NCBI GenBank assembly: GCA_964384625.1
Contig: CAYLNH010000303.1
Location: forward strand, 1 to 8,352
Direction of reading: 5' to 3'
Length of the DNA: 8,352 nucleotides
DNA from: CAYLNH01 sp964384625
GTDB lineage: Bacteria; Verrucomicrobiota; Lentisphaeria; JABSQK01
In this document: positions 6,356-8,352 of the stretch, one piece after another
Layout: each line of letters starts with the position of its first letter
Numbering within the stretch: position 1 is the stretch's first letter
The notes under the pieces: generated by a model
The model's input: the letters and a program-made list of their open reading frames with translations, nothing else
Databases searched by the model: none
Told to the model about the DNA's origin: nothing
Made by a program: the position numbers and the translations under genes

Positions 6356-7435
6356 TCAGTACGTCCAGGGCGGGGGCAGACCGCGCAGATTGGCGGGGGC
6401 TTCCGGTGCGGCGATGGCGCAGTTCATGCCGCCGCCCTCGTAACGCCAGAACTCCTTGCCCCATTCGACGTGGCCGTCGCCATAGGCCTGGTTGCCGCCG
6501 TCGGGGACGCCGTTGCTGCTCTTGTGCCGCCAGGCGCCGCCGTTGCGTTGGACGTTGAACCCCTCGACCACATTCGCCAGTGGATAGATCTCGGTCATGA
6601 TCGTCAGGTACGCCGGTTCCGCAACCAGGTTGAATTTGTTGTGGCCCGGCTTGATCGCGCCGTTCCAGGGGAAGCCCATGTTGCCGACGCCGTGGCGGCG
6701 GAAGAGCCGGATGTCCAGGCGCTGCCACGCCGGGTCCGCCGCCTGCCCCAGATGCGGATGTTGATGGAAACCATGGCCGAAGGTGCTGCCGTAGAGATCG
6801 CGTGGATCGCGTTCAACGCTGTTCGGATGGTAGCCGCCGCCTTTCTTCGCCAGGTTTACCTGGCTCTGCAGGGAACCGGAAGGGTGATTCGGGCAGATCC
6901 AGACCGCGTGGCCGCTCGTGCTGTCCCAGAGCTCGGCGCGTTCATCGTCCTTGTCCCACTTGCACCAGCGGTCGGTCAACGCATGCTGCGCCGGCAGCCG
7001 TTTGTCGTGGGCGTCGATGAACAGAAGGATCGCCAGCGCCTGCTGTTTCATGTTCGACATGCAGTGGACGCGCAGGGCGGACTCGCGGGCGCGGGACAAC
7101 GCCGGCAGCAGCATCGCCGCGAGAATGGAGATGACGGAGATGACGACCAGGAGCTCGATCAAGGTAAAATCGATGCCGCCGACAGAAGGCCTGCGAGCCG
7201 GTTCCGACGGTCTGCTTCCGAGCGTGGCCGCGGTCGGCGCGACCGCGCATCCTCGACGTCTGCCGGGAACGTCAAGAATGGTTGAGCGCTTCGTCCCGAA
7301 TCCCCGCAACGTCGGGACCGCGTCTGGCAGAGTTGGTTGCTGAATGAGTGTAAGGATCCCCCGGACCCCGGTTTGGAGGCGGCTTTCGAGCCGCCTCACG
7401 GCGAACTCAGGATGTGAGTGTCCATGCATCTGCAT
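6356..7435 (-). CDS. Prepilin-type (type II secretion pseudopilin-like) protein with long N-terminal extension
   Basis: Predicted 359 residues. FTLIELLVVI begins at residue 90, carries the conserved Glu at position +5 (Glu94) and starts a transmembrane/stalk helix (to about 113, ending MLLPALSRARE). NMKQQALAILLF (128-139) is the usual stalk continuation, and the C-terminal YGDGHVEWGKEFW (318-330) is the terminal motif typical of Lentisphaerota/Planctomycetes pseudopilin-like proteins. Such proteins are normally cleaved and methylated before Phe by a prepilin peptidase; here the -1 residue is Asp (GGID/F) rather than Gly. The ATG at 7435 (or 7429, same frame) has an excellent AGGAAGGAGGG ribosome binding site and a strong promoter, so the 89-residue region ahead of FTLIELL appears genuinely translated, which is unusual. 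Its role is unknown. The gene converges on the RraA-family gene with 25 bp between. Confidence 0.85.
   Translation of the reverse strand: MQMHGHSHPEFAVRRLESRLQTGVRGILTLIQQPTLPDAVPTLRGFGTKRSTILDVPGRRRGCAVAPTAATLGSRPSEPARRPSVGGIDFTLIELLVVISVISILAAMLLPALSRARESALRVHCMSNMKQQALAILLFIDAHDKRLPAQHALTDRWCKWDKDDERAELWDSTSGHAVWICPNHPSGSLQSQVNLAKKGGGYHPNSVERDPRDLYGSTFGHGFHQHPHLGQAADPAWQRLDIRLFRRHGVGNMGFPWNGAIKPGHNKFNLVAEPAYLTIMTEIYPLANVVEGFNVQRNGGAWRHKSSNGVPDGGNQAYGDGHVEWGKEFWRYEGGGMNCAIAAPEAPANLRGLPPPWTY
7376..7397. repeat. Perfect 9-bp palindrome with TTCG loop inside the pseudopilin leader coding region
   Basis: GAGGCGGCT, loop TTCG, then AGCCGCCTC form a flawless hairpin on the plus strand (loop CGAA on the minus strand). 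It lies in the part of the pseudopilin gene encoding RRLESRL (residues 14-20). It has no T-tract. It could be a small mobile palindrome, a translational control hairpin about 40-60 bases after the start codon, or chance. Confidence 0.6.
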
Positions 7436-7438
7436 CGA

Positions 7439-7484
7439 CCCTCCTTCCTAATGTCAATATATCATCAAAGGAGCTGTTTTTCAA
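7439..7484 (-). promoter_or_regulatory. Strong sigma70-type promoter and Shine-Dalgarno of the pseudopilin gene
   Basis: On the minus strand TTGAAA (7484-7479), a 17-base spacer and TATATT (7461-7456) form a near-consensus promoter. AGGAAGGAGGG (7449-7439) follows at once, 3 bases before the ATG at 7435 and 9 before the ATG at 7429. A transcription start 7-8 bases past the -10 would fall at the Shine-Dalgarno, implying a very short leader. The stretch is A/T-rich compared with its surroundings. Confidence 0.75.
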
Positions 7485-7625
7485 GCAAATGTTGGTTTTG
7501 TCTGAACCGCTTGAGGCCGGTTTGAGGCAACGCTGGAGCGGCCTTCAGGCGGGCCGCCGGCAGGCGCAGCAATTCGCCGAGCGGCCTTTGGTTGATCTGG
7601 CAATACAGCGTATCCAGGCGCCCGT

Positions 7626-7653
7626 TTGCTTCCTGCGGGCAACAGGCTATACT
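7626..7653 (+). promoter_or_regulatory. Candidate promoter for the small membrane protein gene
   Basis: TTGCTT (7626-7631), a 16-base spacer and TATACT (7648-7653) on the plus strand. The -10 differs from consensus at one base. It would give a leader of about 105 bases before the ATG at 7767. The rest of the 7436-7766 intergenic stretch holds the divergent pseudopilin promoter and no convincing gene. Confidence 0.45.
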
Positions 7654-7657
7654 CCGG

Positions 7658-7733
7658 GCGGCAACCGAGGTTTCCAAGCGGGACACCGGGTCCGCCGGGA
7701 GGTGGATGGCGCCGCGCCGGGCGGGGTTGCCGC
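7658..7733 (+). other. Long-range inverted repeat in the leader of the small membrane protein gene
   Basis: GCGGCAACC (7658-7666) and GGTTGCCGC (7725-7733) are perfect reverse complements, 58 bases apart. They lie between the candidate promoter and the ribosome binding site at 7756-7762. In RNA they could close a stem over a GC-rich interior. I recognise no riboswitch class. Confidence 0.35.
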
Positions 7734-7766
7734 GATCAACGAGAATTATCCATTTGAGGAGGATCA

Positions 7767-8051
7767 ATGAGCAGCAGGAAGACTTCAATTTTCGGCATTG
7801 TCGTTGCCGTTGTGTGCGTCTTTGCCGCGGTCGGCATCGCTCTGTTCGGTTACTCTTGGCATCGCGGCCGGCAGGAAGCTGAGCGCCGTCGAAAAGCAGC
7901 GAAACGGTTGAAGCAGATCGGCGATGCCCTGCTCCAGTACTCGGGCGACAACAGCGGCTTTCTGCAGGAGTCGTTGGATTCCGACGTCTATTCGCCACCG
8001 GGGGTGGCGACGCCGAAAGCGGAGGACGCCGGGGAAGACGGTAGCGAGTGA
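7767..8051 (+). CDS. Small single-pass membrane protein with pilin-like stalk
   Basis: Predicted 94 residues from an ATG with an excellent GAGGAGG ribosome binding site (7756-7762), four bases upstream. A short basic start (MSSRK) is followed by one transmembrane helix (about residues 9-29), a highly charged basic helix (32-49) and RLKQIGDALLQY (47-58), which resembles the stalk continuation of pseudopilins. The last 25 residues are acidic and probably disordered. It lacks the FTLIE cleavage motif: position +5 of the hydrophobic stretch is Val. I do not recognise a named family. It is divergent from the pseudopilin gene, with which it may share control. It could be a minor pilin-like component, a degenerate pseudopilin, or an unrelated membrane protein. 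That it is a gene is likely; the function is open. Confidence 0.75.
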   Translation: MSSRKTSIFGIVVAVVCVFAAVGIALFGYSWHRGRQEAERRRKAAKRLKQIGDALLQYSGDNSGFLQESLDSDVYSPPGVATPKAEDAGEDGSE

Positions 8052-8110
8052 GGGGGCTGCAGTAGGCTGCCAGCGGCCTTTGGTATTGGCGCGAGGTGCG
8101 GCCGAAGCGA

Positions 8111-8133
8111 GCCGGATTCCGGCGAGTCTCGCC
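8111..8133. terminator. Two overlapping short palindromes between converging genes, possible bidirectional terminator
   Basis: GCCGGATTCCGGC (8111-8123) and GGCGAGTCTCGCC (8121-8133) are adjacent inverted repeats sharing three bases, so only one can fully form at a time. They lie between the small membrane protein gene and the sulfatase gene, which converge. No T-tract is present, so termination is tentative. Nothing else is evident in 8052-8166. Confidence 0.3.
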
Positions 8134-8166
8134 CCCGATCCCCGGCGTACAGTCAGTTTGCGCGGC

Positions 8167-8352
8167 TCAGCTTCGATCCCGGATGGCCGGCCAGTGGGCG
8201 AGGAGGTCCTTGGCGATTTCCGGGTCGGTCTCGAGACGGTTGGTGGTTTCCTTCAGGTCCTCCTTGAGATTGTAGAGCTCGACGGCTTCGCCGTCGTGCA
8301 GGAGGAGCTTCCACGGGCCCTGGCGCAGAACCATCTTCTTGATCGCCTCTTC
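8167..8352 (-). CDS. Sulfatase (arylsulfatase-like), C-terminal fragment
   Basis: The last 61 residues of a gene that runs off the right edge of the window, ending at a TGA at 8167-8169. The piece contains KMVLRQGPWKLLLHDG, then ELYNLKEDLKETTNR, then an Ala/Leu-rich helix and the terminal RDRS. This is the typical end of formylglycine-dependent sulfatases, where a 'WKLI...ELYDL..DP.E..N' segment closes the C-terminal subdomain. The active-site CxPSR region lies outside the window, so the class and substrate cannot be judged. Sulfatases of this kind desulfate polysaccharides, are usually exported, and are abundant in Lentisphaerota and Planctomycetota. Confidence 0.88.
   Translation of the reverse strand, partial: EEAIKKMVLRQGPWKLLLHDGEAVELYNLKEDLKETTNRLETDPEIAKDLLAHWPAIRDRS

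Noticed and set aside
7414..7770. Plus-strand 118-codon frame overlapping the pseudopilin promoter
   Set aside because: It has no ribosome binding site, runs through the divergent regulatory region, and ends just past the start of the small gene.
7465..7998. Minus-strand 177-codon frame opposite the small membrane protein gene
   Set aside because: It has no family resemblance and no convincing start, and it covers both promoters; the plus-strand gene has a far better ribosome binding site and a clear membrane helix.

Overview
This 8.35 kb window is GC-rich bacterial DNA with tightly packed genes. The organism is probably in the PVC group, most likely Lentisphaerota (Victivallis/Lentisphaera-like). 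That placement rests on a prepilin-type (type II secretion pseudopilin-like) gene of the kind these bacteria carry in large families, a neighbouring sulfatase, and general gene style. It is an inference, not proven by a marker gene.

Layout. Positions 52-3240 hold a compact minus-strand operon read manA (mannose-6-phosphate isomerase) -> membrane-anchored endonuclease/exonuclease/phosphatase-family protein -> mtnA (methylthioribose-1-phosphate isomerase). The genes overlap by 4 and 8 bases. Immediately upstream of manA lies a tandem array of 66-bp units (about 3247-3721), interrupted by a 100-N assembly gap (3545-3644). Each unit contains a short hairpin, and five of its six reading frames are free of stops. 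The last unit ends in the GGAG that appears to act as the ribosome binding site of manA. Upstream of the array, still on the minus strand, is a sugar nucleotidyltransferase-like gene (3790-5376). Its order of motifs recalls fucose-1-phosphate guanylyltransferases, and it has a beta-helix-like C-terminal part. With ManA next door, a nucleotide-sugar supply role is plausible.

A divergent intergenic region (5377-5571) separates it from a plus-strand RraA-family gene (5572-6330). That gene converges, 25 bp apart, on a minus-strand pseudopilin-like gene (6356-7435). The pseudopilin has a textbook promoter and Shine-Dalgarno, but an unusual 89-residue extension before its FTLIELL segment. Divergently from it, a small membrane protein gene (7767-8051) encodes what looks like a pilin-like stalk without the processing site. 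The window ends inside the C-terminus of a sulfatase (8167-8352, minus strand).

The items most worth a second look are the stop-free 66-bp hairpin repeat abutting the manA start, the long leader of the pseudopilin with its embedded perfect palindrome, and the adjacent pilin-like small protein. I did not see a phage, CRISPR, IS element, tRNA or rRNA.
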